From NCBI GenBank assembly GCA_017461235.1, contig JAFTYU010000034.1, positions 1-64,000 on the forward strand: DNA of 64,000 nucleotides. Reading direction: 5' to 3'. The DNA comes from Clostridia bacterium (GTDB lineage: Bacteria; Bacillota; Clostridia; Oscillospirales; Acutalibacteraceae). The notes below the pieces were generated by a model, which saw nothing but the letters and a program-made list of their open reading frames with translations, ran no database searches and had not been told where the DNA came from. A program made the translations under genes and the position numbers. Positions 24,135-31,745 of the stretch are shown here, piece after piece. Within the stretch, counting starts at the first letter, position 1; every line of letters begins with the position of its first letter.

Positions 24135-25613
24135 ATGACAGAAACAAATATTTACAAGGATATTCAAGCAAGGACGGGGGGCGATATTTATATAGGTGTT
24201 GTGGGGCCTGTGCGTACGGGCAAATCATCGTTTATAAAACGTTTTATGGATACGCTTGTTATACCCAATATCGATAGTGAATATAAACGCGGCAGGGCAC
24301 AGGATGAGTTACCGCAATCAGCTGCGGGCAGAACCATTATGACGACCGAGCCTAAATTTATTCCCGAAGAGGCCGTTAAAATTGATTTGCCGGATAACGC
24401 ATCCTTAAACGTCCGACTGATTGATTGTGTAGGCTATATTGTACCAAGCTCTTTAGGTTATGTTGAAGAAGAAAAGCCGCGAATGGTAAAAACTCCGTGG
24501 TACGAGCACGAGATACCATTTAATATGGCTGCGGAAATAGGCACACAGAAGGTCATTACAGAACACTCAACAATAGGTCTTCTTGTTACGACTGACGGTT
24601 CTATAAGTGATATTCCGCGAGAGGAGTATGAAGAAGCGGAAGAGCGTGTTGTTGATGAACTGAAAGCTATTAATAAGCCATTTGTTATGTTGTTGAATGC
24701 TACCGATCCCCATAGCGAAAATGTAGTGAAATTATCAGGAAAACTAAGCGAGAAATACTCTGTGCCTGTTATTCCCGTTAATTGTCTTGATATGGATGAA
24801 AATCTTATTAAAGAGGTTCTCTCTGCTATTCTTTACCGTTTTCCGGTTCGCGAAATCGGCATCAGTCTGCCTGAGTGGGTTATGAGCCTTGACAGGGAGC
24901 ATTGGTTGAGAGCATCCGTCTGTGCAAGTGTCAAAGAATCAGCTACCGGTATTTCCTGTATCGGGGATATCGGATGCATGTTAAGCGGTATCGGCGATAA
25001 TGATAACGTATTAAATGCAGAAATATCCAATCTCGACTTAGGCAAGGGTTGTGCAGAAATCAAAGCAACTCTCTCGGGAGATCTTATATATAAAATTATT
25101 GAAGAAAAAACAAGTCTTAATATAACAAATGAAGAAGAACTGATGGAAAATCTTCAGATGCTTGCCGATGTTAAAAAGAAATATGACCGCATCAAAAATG
25201 CACTTGATGAAGTTGAAGCAACAGGCTACGGTATTGTGATGCCCGATATTGATGAACTTACTCTTAAAGAGCCTGAAATTGTAAAACAAGGCGGCAGATA
25301 CGGTGTAAGGCTTTCTGCATCTGCACCGTCAATACATATGATGAAAACCTGTATTGAAACGGAAGTAGCACCTGTTGTAGGTACCGAAAGTCAGTCGGAA
25401 GAACTGCTGAAATACCTTCTCGATGGGTTTGAAGAAGACCCCCATAAAATATGGGAGTCTGATATCTTCGGTAAATCCTTGAATGAGCTTGTAAATGAAG
25501 GTCTCAGAAGTAAGCTGTGTCATATGCCCGTGGATGCTCGCGGCAAAATTCAGGAAACGCTTGAACGTATTATAAATGACGGTTGCAGCGGTCTGATTTG
25601 TATAATTCTTTAG
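24135..25613 (+). CDS. spoIVA: Stage IV sporulation protein A (spore coat morphogenetic ATPase)
   Basis: A 492-residue protein, exactly the Bacillus SpoIVA length. SpoIVA hydrolyses ATP to polymerise on the forespore surface, forming the basement layer on which the coat assembles. The Walker A motif is GPVRTGKSS with Lys30 at the same number as in B. subtilis; DCVGY follows as the Walker-B-like element, and LVTTDGSISDIPREEY is conserved. The C-terminus (NDGCSGLICIIL) is the forespore-targeting tail. I chose the ATG at 24135, behind GGAGGTAG. A sigma-E-like promoter lies upstream. Its end overlaps the convergent CDF gene by four bases. Confidence 0.96.
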   Translation: MTETNIYKDIQARTGGDIYIGVVGPVRTGKSSFIKRFMDTLVIPNIDSEYKRGRAQDELPQSAAGRTIMTTEPKFIPEEAVKIDLPDNASLNVRLIDCVGYIVPSSLGYVEEEKPRMVKTPWYEHEIPFNMAAEIGTQKVITEHSTIGLLVTTDGSISDIPREEYEEAEERVVDELKAINKPFVMLLNATDPHSENVVKLSGKLSEKYSVPVIPVNCLDMDENLIKEVLSAILYRFPVREIGISLPEWVMSLDREHWLRASVCASVKESATGISCIGDIGCMLSGIGDNDNVLNAEISNLDLGKGCAEIKATLSGDLIYKIIEEKTSLNITNEEELMENLQMLADVKKKYDRIKNALDEVEATGYGIVMPDIDELTLKEPEIVKQGGRYGVRLSASAPSIHMMKTCIETEVAPVVGTESQSEELLKYLLDGFEEDPHKIWESDIFGKSLNELVNEGLRSKLCHMPVDARGKIQETLERIINDGCSGLICIIL

Positions 25614-26797
25614 TCGTTCTCGCTTTTTAAAACACCGTAACTTCTGTCAACTACTATAACTGCGTAAAGGTTGCCGTTACCGGCTTCATTTACGCGGTTT
25701 TTTATTATTGTCTTAATTTCTTTATCCGTGTATTTATAACTCGGGGGTACAACAATATCAAAAAGAACGTTTTTAGCTTTATCGCCAACAACAACCCTGA
25801 AATCATGGAAGGTTATAACGGGGTCAATATCATAAAGTATCTTACGTACAACTTCCTTGAGCTCGTTTGTTTCTTCACAATCGAGAACCGTCGGGTCAAG
25901 ATGAACAACAAGGTGGATATTCATTTGTTTTGCAAAATCACGCTCGATTTTATCCATAATGTCATGACAAACAAGCACGTCTATTTTTGCATCCATTTCA
26001 ATATGTGCAGACGCAAAGTAACTGCCGGGACCGTAGCTGTGTACCAATAAATCGTGAACACCTAAAACGTTTTCATACGATAATATTTTCTGCTCAATTT
26101 TCTCATACATTTCCTTTGATGGTGCCTGTCCGAGCAGGGGACCGACAGTTTCTTTAACAAGGCTTATGCCTGAAATTAATATAAATACAGCAACGCCTAC
26201 ACCCATATATCCGTCAAGGTTAAAGCCTGTGAAATACGAGATTATAGCGGCAATGAGAACTGCGCCTGTTGAGATACAGTCGTTTCTGCTGTCTGCGGCA
26301 GTAGCGTCGAGAGCGGTTGATTTAATAAGCTTGCCTAAAGCTTTGTTGAATCTGCTTAACCACAGTTTAAAGAGAATTGAAACAGAAAGTATCAACGCAG
26401 TAACCCAGTTGAAGACGCTTTCTTCGGGAGTGATGATTTTACCTAATGATGTTTTAAAGATTTCAAAACCGATAAGCAGAATAAGAAAAGAAATTATAAG
26501 ACCTGTTATGTATTCAATTCGCGCGTGACCGTAAGGGTGGTCTTCATCCGCGGGCTTTTCGGACAATCTGAAGCCGATGAGTGTTATTATTGATGAACCT
26601 GCATCTGCAATATTGTTTGTAGCATCTGCGGTTATGGAAACGCTGTGTGTCAGGAAACCCAGAACAAATTTAAGTCCGCTTAAAAGCAAGTTGCAAATTA
26701 TACCCACTATACCTGCAATTTTGCCGTAACTTTCTCTGCCGCCGGATGTCTCGGGATTTTTGTTTTTCAAAAACAGTTTAATAATAAGCTTTGTCAT
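25610..26797 (-). CDS. Cation diffusion facilitator, probable Mn2+ exporter
   Basis: A 395-residue CDF transporter with six membrane helices (about 25-220) and a cytoplasmic ferredoxin-like dimerisation domain, longer than usual at the C-terminus. The helix-2 site reads TNNIAD (Asn-x3-Asp) and the helix-5 site DSRND (Asp-x3-Asp). Zinc CDFs such as YiiP have His in helix 5; the Asn/Asp/Asp/Asp set matches manganese exporters of the MntE type, so Mn2+ (or Fe2+) efflux is the likely role. The ATG follows AAAGGTC. It is divergent from the nucleotidyltransferase and has its own promoter. Confidence 0.88.
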   Translation of the reverse strand: MTKLIIKLFLKNKNPETSGGRESYGKIAGIVGIICNLLLSGLKFVLGFLTHSVSITADATNNIADAGSSIITLIGFRLSEKPADEDHPYGHARIEYITGLIISFLILLIGFEIFKTSLGKIITPEESVFNWVTALILSVSILFKLWLSRFNKALGKLIKSTALDATAADSRNDCISTGAVLIAAIISYFTGFNLDGYMGVGVAVFILISGISLVKETVGPLLGQAPSKEMYEKIEQKILSYENVLGVHDLLVHSYGPGSYFASAHIEMDAKIDVLVCHDIMDKIERDFAKQMNIHLVVHLDPTVLDCEETNELKEVVRKILYDIDPVITFHDFRVVVGDKAKNVLFDIVVPPSYKYTDKEIKTIIKNRVNEAGNGNLYAVIVVDRSYGVLKSEND

Positions 26798-26835
26798 ATA
26801 TTTAAGACCTTTCAGTATTTATACATTTTCCTTCA

Positions 26836-26863
26836 ATTATAAGGCTAAATAATAAAAAGTCAA
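26836..26863 (-). promoter_or_regulatory. Sigma-A promoter of the CDF exporter gene
   Basis: On the minus strand: TTGACT (26863-26858), a 16-base spacer, TATAAT (26841-26836). Its -35 box lies only seven bases from the -35 box of the divergent promoter, so the two may compete for polymerase. Confidence 0.75.
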
Positions 26864-26870
26864 CTTTGAG

Positions 26871-26899
26871 TAGACAAAAAAATTTTTATATGCTATTAT
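26871..26899 (+). promoter_or_regulatory. Sigma-A promoter of the nucleotidyltransferase gene
   Basis: TAGACA (26871-26876), a 17-base spacer, TATTAT (26894-26899). The predicted mRNA begins near 26906 with an 8-bp hairpin (ACAAATT with AATTTGT) that could protect the 5' end. Confidence 0.7.
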
Positions 26900-26953
26900 G
26901 TTATGAGACAAATTTATGTGAATTTGTTGTCTACATTTGAAAGGTAGGTTATT

Positions 26954-27868
26954 ATGAATAAAACATTAGTTATTCTCGCCGCAGGCATGGGTAGCCGTTA
27001 CGGCGGACTTAAACAGATTGACCCCGTTGGTCCCGACAATTCAATTATTATTGACTATTCAATTTTTGATGCGTTAAAAAGCGGCTTCAACAAAGTTGTC
27101 TTCATTATAAAGAAAGAGAACGAGCAGCTTTTCAAAGAGGTTATCGGTGATAAGGTTTCAAAACATATTAAGGTAGAGTATGTTTTCCAGAGTCTTGATA
27201 AGCTTCCCGAAGGCTATACAGTACCTGCTGACAGAGTTAAGCCCTGGGGTACAGCTCACGCTATTTATTGCTGTAAGGGCGTTGTTAACGAGCCTTTTGC
27301 AGTTATTAACTCCGATGACTTTTACGGCAGAGGTGCTTATGCATCAGTTTCAGATTGGATTGAGTCAACTGATTTTTCAGGTGACAAATTCAAAATCGCA
27401 ATGGCAGGCTATCTTCTTAAAAATACTCTTACAGACAATGGCTCTGTTTCACGTGGTGTTTGTGAGGTTGACGAAAACAATCAGCTTCTTGACGTTATCG
27501 AGAGAACGAAAATTCAGCGCGTTGACGGCAAAATTTCTTACACCGAAGACGGCGAAAGCTGGAACGAGCTTCCCGAAGATGCATATGCTTCAATGAACTT
27601 CTGGTGCTATCCGCCTGAAATTATTGACGAAATTGAAAGCTATCTTATTAAATTCCTTGATAATGAAGTTCCTGCAAATCCCCTTAAATCCGAGTTTTTC
27701 CTTCCTTTCCTTGTTCGTGATTTGCTTAAGGAAGAAAAGTGTACTGTAGATGTTCTTGAAACAAAGGATCGTTGGTTCGGCGTTACATATAAAGAAGATA
27801 AACCCGATGTTGTAAAATCTGTTCAGGACCTTGTTGACAACGGCGTATATCCCGAAAAGCTTTGGTAA
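26954..27868 (+). CDS. Nucleotidyltransferase (NTP transferase fold)
   Basis: A 304-residue member of the sugar-1-phosphate / choline-phosphate nucleotidyltransferase superfamily. The nucleotide-binding signature LAAGMGSRYGGLKQ lies at residues 8-21, and the metal-binding Asp pair appears in VINSDDFYG near 118. The remainder (KPWGTAHAIYCCK, RGVCEVDEN, PLKSEFFLP) matches an unnamed clostridial and Bacteroides group annotated only as nucleotidyltransferase. The transferred group is unknown; a sugar phosphate or a cell-wall decoration precursor is likely. The ATG follows AAAGGTAGG. It is co-transcribed with a small lipoprotein. Confidence 0.8.
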   Translation: MNKTLVILAAGMGSRYGGLKQIDPVGPDNSIIIDYSIFDALKSGFNKVVFIIKKENEQLFKEVIGDKVSKHIKVEYVFQSLDKLPEGYTVPADRVKPWGTAHAIYCCKGVVNEPFAVINSDDFYGRGAYASVSDWIESTDFSGDKFKIAMAGYLLKNTLTDNGSVSRGVCEVDENNQLLDVIERTKIQRVDGKISYTEDGESWNELPEDAYASMNFWCYPPEIIDEIESYLIKFLDNEVPANPLKSEFFLPFLVRDLLKEEKCTVDVLETKDRWFGVTYKEDKPDVVKSVQDLVDNGVYPEKLW

Positions 27869-27873
27869 GAACT

Positions 27874-28428
27874 ATGAAAAAAATCGCATTAGTTTTATCT
27901 GTTGTTTTAGTTTTATCTTTGTTTTCGGCTTGCGGTAACAATGAAACTGACCAGGAAACCACAACCGAGGTCACAGAGACAGAAGTTCAGAACGTTGTTA
28001 TAAGCGTAAACAAAGATATCGTTGCCGATGAAACATCTTTTCTGACGTTTGTCAGTGAATTTGAAGGTTTAACTTCAACCGTTGACGAAAAGTTTTACAC
28101 CCTTACAATGCCGCAGGAAACGTATGCTGACCTTCTTAAAGCAAAAGCACAGGAAGTTTATGATGCGTATGATAACTTAATCGCACAGGGTGGCTTTATT
28201 AAAGACGTTGAATACGGTGCCGATTTCAGAACGGTTACCGTTTCGGTTGACCGCGAAGGTTTTGATGCTCTCGATGCAGGCACAAAACAGTTGCAACTTA
28301 TCACAATAGGCGCCTATGCAATGAGTTATCAGATGTTCCTGACGGAAGGGCAGAGCACTCTGGTTATCGCAGAGTACGCCGATTCCGCCGAAGAAGCAAT
28401 GAGATTATCATTACCCATCAAAATGTAA
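27874..28428 (+). CDS. Small lipoprotein of unknown function
   Basis: A 184-residue exported protein. The signal peptide ends in a lipobox (LFSAC, Cys20), then a short Thr/Glu-rich spacer (DQETTTEVTETEVQN) precedes an alpha/beta domain of about 130 residues. I do not recognise the family; the domain is reminiscent of small antigen-like lipoproteins rather than a transporter-binding protein. It starts five bases after the nucleotidyltransferase stop with only a weak ribosome site, so coupling is likely. A bidirectional terminator follows. Confidence 0.7.
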   Translation: MKKIALVLSVVLVLSLFSACGNNETDQETTTEVTETEVQNVVISVNKDIVADETSFLTFVSEFEGLTSTVDEKFYTLTMPQETYADLLKAKAQEVYDAYDNLIAQGGFIKDVEYGADFRTVTVSVDREGFDALDAGTKQLQLITIGAYAMSYQMFLTEGQSTLVIAEYADSAEEAMRLSLPIKM

Positions 28429-28448
28429 AATTAATTTTTTAAAATTAA

Positions 28449-28487
28449 ATGCCACGTTTGTTTGCATAAAACAGACGTGGCATTTTT
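28449..28487. terminator. Bidirectional terminator
   Basis: TGCCACGT (28450-28457) pairs with ACGTGGCA (28475-28482), extended inward by TGTTT/AAACA, with TTTTTGTTT on the plus side and an AT-rich tail on the minus side. It serves the lipoprotein gene and the convergent phosphoesterase. Confidence 0.8.
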
Positions 28488-28492
28488 GTTTA

Positions 28493-29899
28493 TTAAAAGG
28501 TGATAAAGTAATTATTGTTATCGAGAGGGCCTCCCGTCATAAGCTCGGGTGCGGCATTTTTGAGATGTGTGAGTTTATCTGTAAGCCCTTCGTTCTTGAT
28601 ATTCAGTTTTTTAACAAAACGCAAGGGGAAGGCAAGTGCCTGGGTGAAAACAATATAATATGCAGAGCCTTCTTCGTGTTTGACTAAAGAGCCGTCAAGA
28701 ATGGAATGGAAGGTTGAGAAAATAAAGTCAGTGACTTTAACATCAGCAATTTCTTCAGCGGCTTTCTTGTCGATTGCCGTGCCGAAGGAGATAAAATTTA
28801 AAATTCTCGCCGCTTTTTTAATGGTGAGCTTGTCAACCCATTTCAATAAGGGTTTTGCAACTATCCACATTTTATTTGCCTTTTTCTCGGATATGCCCAA
28901 GCAGGCTATAAGTGCAGAAAAACGCTCCTTTTCATTTTCTCTTGCGGCGGTAAAAACCTTCGTAAACATAGCCGTAGCGTGTTCTTTAAGGTAATCGTTT
29001 GTATAAACTTCACCGTTATATGTAAAGGACTTAAGATGGTCTGTTTTTAAATCAACCCCGTCTTTTGTTGCTTCACAGTAAACAATCGGGGCAGGATAAC
29101 CGCTGATTGAACCTACGTTAACCTCGTAAAAGGGATTGCCCTTGTCGGAGTCGATTCTTCTTATGTGTTGCATATGGGAGTGACCTGTGAACATTAATGG
29201 AAAACCAATATCAGCGAATTTTTTGCAGAGCTTTTCCCTGTATTCAACGGAGCCTTTGCCGTTAATAACACGGTCGAATTCGGTTAAATGAAGATGATGG
29301 TGCTGCATACCGAGAACAATGTCGCCGCGTTTTTTTGCTTCAATTGTCTGCTCAGTAATCCATTCAAAATGCTCATCGGAATAACCCGAACCGCCTTCAC
29401 CATTCTGGTCATCATCAAGACAGAATACAGTTAAACCTTCGCAAGGTCTTACGACATATGATACCTTGTCCTGATGTGTGTGGAATTCCGAGATAGCCTC
29501 GTTCAAACCAAAATCACGGTAAAATTCGTGAAGCTCCTCAGGCGGGATAGTGTCAACGTCATTGTAAACCTCGTCACCTTCAAAACGACGCGGATTACCG
29601 TCACAGCACCAGTCATGAGTGGCGGTTATAACGTATACGGGCTTGCTCTTTTTGAATTCATAAAGTATCTCGCGCATTTCTTCGTGGGAGCAACGCTCTC
29701 CGTCATTGGAAAGGTCACCTGCAATCATAAGAAATTCGGCGTCGGATTTTTTGATTTCTTCAAGTGCGGCGCAAACGGTACCTTTGCTTTTAACAAGCAT
29801 TTTCTGGTCTGATGCTTCACGTCTTTCGTAGGCTTTGCCGCAACAACCTAATTTTTCAGAATAATAGTGCGGATCGGCAATTATTGCAAATTTACTCAT
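28493..29899 (-). CDS. Calcineurin-like metallophosphoesterase
   Basis: A 468-residue cytoplasmic phosphoesterase. Four of the five metal motifs are normal: DPH (residues 9-11), GDLSNDGE, GMQHHH and FTGHSH. The middle one, usually GNHD/E, reads ATHDW, with Thr replacing the bridging Asn ligand. The C-terminal 200 residues are helical and specific to this group. Substrate is unknown; relatives act on cyclic nucleotides or phosphodiesters. It is the second gene behind the DUF4474 lipoprotein (15-base gap) and uses that promoter. The N-terminus MSKFAIIADPH is normal for the fold. Confidence 0.82.
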   Translation of the reverse strand: MSKFAIIADPHYYSEKLGCCGKAYERREASDQKMLVKSKGTVCAALEEIKKSDAEFLMIAGDLSNDGERCSHEEMREILYEFKKSKPVYVITATHDWCCDGNPRRFEGDEVYNDVDTIPPEELHEFYRDFGLNEAISEFHTHQDKVSYVVRPCEGLTVFCLDDDQNGEGGSGYSDEHFEWITEQTIEAKKRGDIVLGMQHHHLHLTEFDRVINGKGSVEYREKLCKKFADIGFPLMFTGHSHMQHIRRIDSDKGNPFYEVNVGSISGYPAPIVYCEATKDGVDLKTDHLKSFTYNGEVYTNDYLKEHATAMFTKVFTAARENEKERFSALIACLGISEKKANKMWIVAKPLLKWVDKLTIKKAARILNFISFGTAIDKKAAEEIADVKVTDFIFSTFHSILDGSLVKHEEGSAYYIVFTQALAFPLRFVKKLNIKNEGLTDKLTHLKNAAPELMTGGPLDNNNYFITF

Positions 29900-29914
29900 T
29901 CGTATCTGTCCTTA

Positions 29915-30901
29915 TTACCATTTGATGCGTACGGTAGAACCTTCTACCTTATAAGTCATAGGGTCTACAAGTGAAGAGCCCGCAGTCTTTTTTAGGCTCT
30001 TTACGAATGCCTGTGCCATTTGTTTATCTGTAAACTTTAATGTCATATCAAGGTCAATGAGCGTGGGTACACCTGCGTGGAGAACCTTGAAGCCGGTGAG
30101 CCACCAGTGCTTTTCAGGGCCTCTTGAGAATACAAATTCATTCATATTATAAAAATCAAACTGCATTTCAATGAGGTCTTCATCGTCTGCGCAGTCATAT
30201 TGGAAGTTTCTTTCGGGATCTCTGTTATAAAGACCGATTTCAGCACCTGAGGTTATACCGTACTGACCCTTCCATATCTGTATCATCCATTCGCGTCCGT
30301 CATATTCAAATTCAATTCTCTTGGTATCGTAAATCATGCCGGCAACGGGAGCCGCCATATCGTAAACAAGGTTGAAACCGAATTTTCGCTGAAGGGGATT
30401 CATCTGTGAGTAATAAATACCTTGCTCCTCGTCATACTCGAAACCTGCAATTTCAAGAATTTTACCTGCGGTGTTGGGGTCTTCTGTTGCAAAAAGCATA
30501 TCCTGAACTTCTTTTACGGGAAGGTCTTTAAGTTCTTCCTCCGAAATGGGTTCATCAGGATTAACGACAGGCGTGTTCTGTGTAGTAGTTGTTGTCTGAG
30601 AGAATTGAGTTGTGTTGTTATTGGGTTTTGTAGCGTTGTTGTTTGATGTAGCATTGTTTGTTACGGGGGTGTGAGTCTGAGCTTGTGTTGAAGGGGGGAC
30701 AACATTGGCACTATCTGTAACATTCTGGTTATCGCCTGTTACATCACCCTGTACCTGTGAGTTACCTATATTGGCGGAAACATCAGTATTTTCTTTGTGG
30801 AAAATTGACCTTGTGAAGTCAACTATCCCGCAACCCGAAAAACTCATTAAAATTACAAGGATAAGCGCAATGGCCGAAATGGGTCTTGCGTATTTTTTCA
30901 T
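29915..30901 (-). CDS. DUF4474 lipoprotein
   Basis: A 328-residue lipoprotein. The signal peptide ends in FSGC (Cys26). A long Asn/Thr/Gln-rich linker (about 40-115) spans the wall, then a DUF4474 domain starts near residue 145, recognisable from AGFEYDEEQGIYYS, RKFGFNLVYDMAAP and the strongly conserved WKGQYGITSGAEIGLY block. The function of DUF4474 is unknown to me. It is exported by a start behind GGAGTG and transcribed from a consensus promoter together with the metallophosphoesterase. Confidence 0.85.
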   Translation of the reverse strand: MKKYARPISAIALILVILMSFSGCGIVDFTRSIFHKENTDVSANIGNSQVQGDVTGDNQNVTDSANVVPPSTQAQTHTPVTNNATSNNNATKPNNNTTQFSQTTTTTQNTPVVNPDEPISEEELKDLPVKEVQDMLFATEDPNTAGKILEIAGFEYDEEQGIYYSQMNPLQRKFGFNLVYDMAAPVAGMIYDTKRIEFEYDGREWMIQIWKGQYGITSGAEIGLYNRDPERNFQYDCADDEDLIEMQFDFYNMNEFVFSRGPEKHWWLTGFKVLHAGVPTLIDLDMTLKFTDKQMAQAFVKSLKKTAGSSLVDPMTYKVEGSTVRIKW

Positions 30902-30927
30902 ATTTAATCACTCCTTAATCACTATAT

Positions 30928-30956
30928 ACTATACCATACAAAAGACCAAATGTCAC
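30928..30956 (-). promoter_or_regulatory. Sigma-A promoter of the DUF4474-phosphoesterase pair
   Basis: On the minus strand: GTGACA (30956-30951), a 17-base spacer, TATAGT (30933-30928). Confidence 0.65.
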
Positions 30957-30991
30957 CATATTTTTACTAATTTAATAACTATTTAACAACA

Positions 30992-31020
30992 TTGACAAAT
31001 CTTTACCGTAAATATATAAT
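30992..31020 (+). promoter_or_regulatory. Sigma-A promoter of araD-dnaE
   Basis: TTGACA (30992-30997), a 17-base spacer, TATAAT (31015-31020): a perfect consensus match, so this transcript should be strong and constitutive. Confidence 0.9.
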
Positions 31021-31041
31021 TTGGGTATATGAGGTGATTTT

Positions 31042-31740
31042 ATGTACAGTAAGTTAAAAGATACGGTTTGCAAAGCCAATATTGAGCTTCATGCTTTAGG
31101 TCTTGCTCCGTTTACCTGGGGTAATGTTTCGCAGGTTGACCGTGATAAAGGCGTTTTTGCTATTAAGCCGTCGGGCGTTCCTTATTCGGATTTAACTCCC
31201 GAAAAGATTGTTGTTGTTTCTTTGAATGATGGCAGTGTTGTGGACGGGGATTATAACCCTTCGTCTGATACACCAACTCACTACATTCTTTATAAGGCGT
31301 TTGAAAATCTTAATGCTGTTGTTCACACTCATTCCGTTAACGCATCCGCTTTTGCTCAGGCAGGCAGAAGTGTGCCTGCATACGGTACAACTCACGCGGA
31401 TTTCTCATATACTGCGGTGCCTTGCACACGTGCGCTCACGCAGAATGAAGTTGATAGTGAGTATGAACTTAATACAGGTAAAGTAATAGTCGACCACTTT
31501 GTGTCAAATAATCTTGATATTGAATCTACTCCTGCAGTGCTTGTGCGTTCACACGCGCCTTTTACTTTCGGTAAAAACGCAAGTGATGCGGTACATAATG
31601 CGGCGGTGCTTGAGATAGTTGCTGAAATGGCTCTCAAAACCGAAATTATCGGCAAAGATGTACCCGAAATTGATAAATATCTTTCAGATAAGCATTATTT
31701 CAGAAAACATGGTAAGGATGCCTACTACGGGCAAAAATAA
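31042..31740 (+). CDS. araD: L-ribulose-5-phosphate 4-epimerase
   Basis: A 232-residue class II aldolase-family epimerase interconverting L-ribulose 5-phosphate and D-xylulose 5-phosphate. The zinc ligands are seen in VVHTHS (His-x-His) and a later HAPF segment; FTWGNVSQ near residue 25 and KPSGVPY near 45 form the phosphate pocket, and the GTTHADF block is AraD-like rather than fuculose aldolase-like. The ATG follows GAGGTG. Other arabinose genes are absent; it instead leads directly into dnaE with a 5-base gap, so they share a promoter. A related sugar epimerase (UlaF/SgbE) is possible. Confidence 0.88.
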   Translation: MYSKLKDTVCKANIELHALGLAPFTWGNVSQVDRDKGVFAIKPSGVPYSDLTPEKIVVVSLNDGSVVDGDYNPSSDTPTHYILYKAFENLNAVVHTHSVNASAFAQAGRSVPAYGTTHADFSYTAVPCTRALTQNEVDSEYELNTGKVIVDHFVSNNLDIESTPAVLVRSHAPFTFGKNASDAVHNAAVLEIVAEMALKTEIIGKDVPEIDKYLSDKHYFRKHGKDAYYGQK

Positions 31741-31745
31741 TTATT

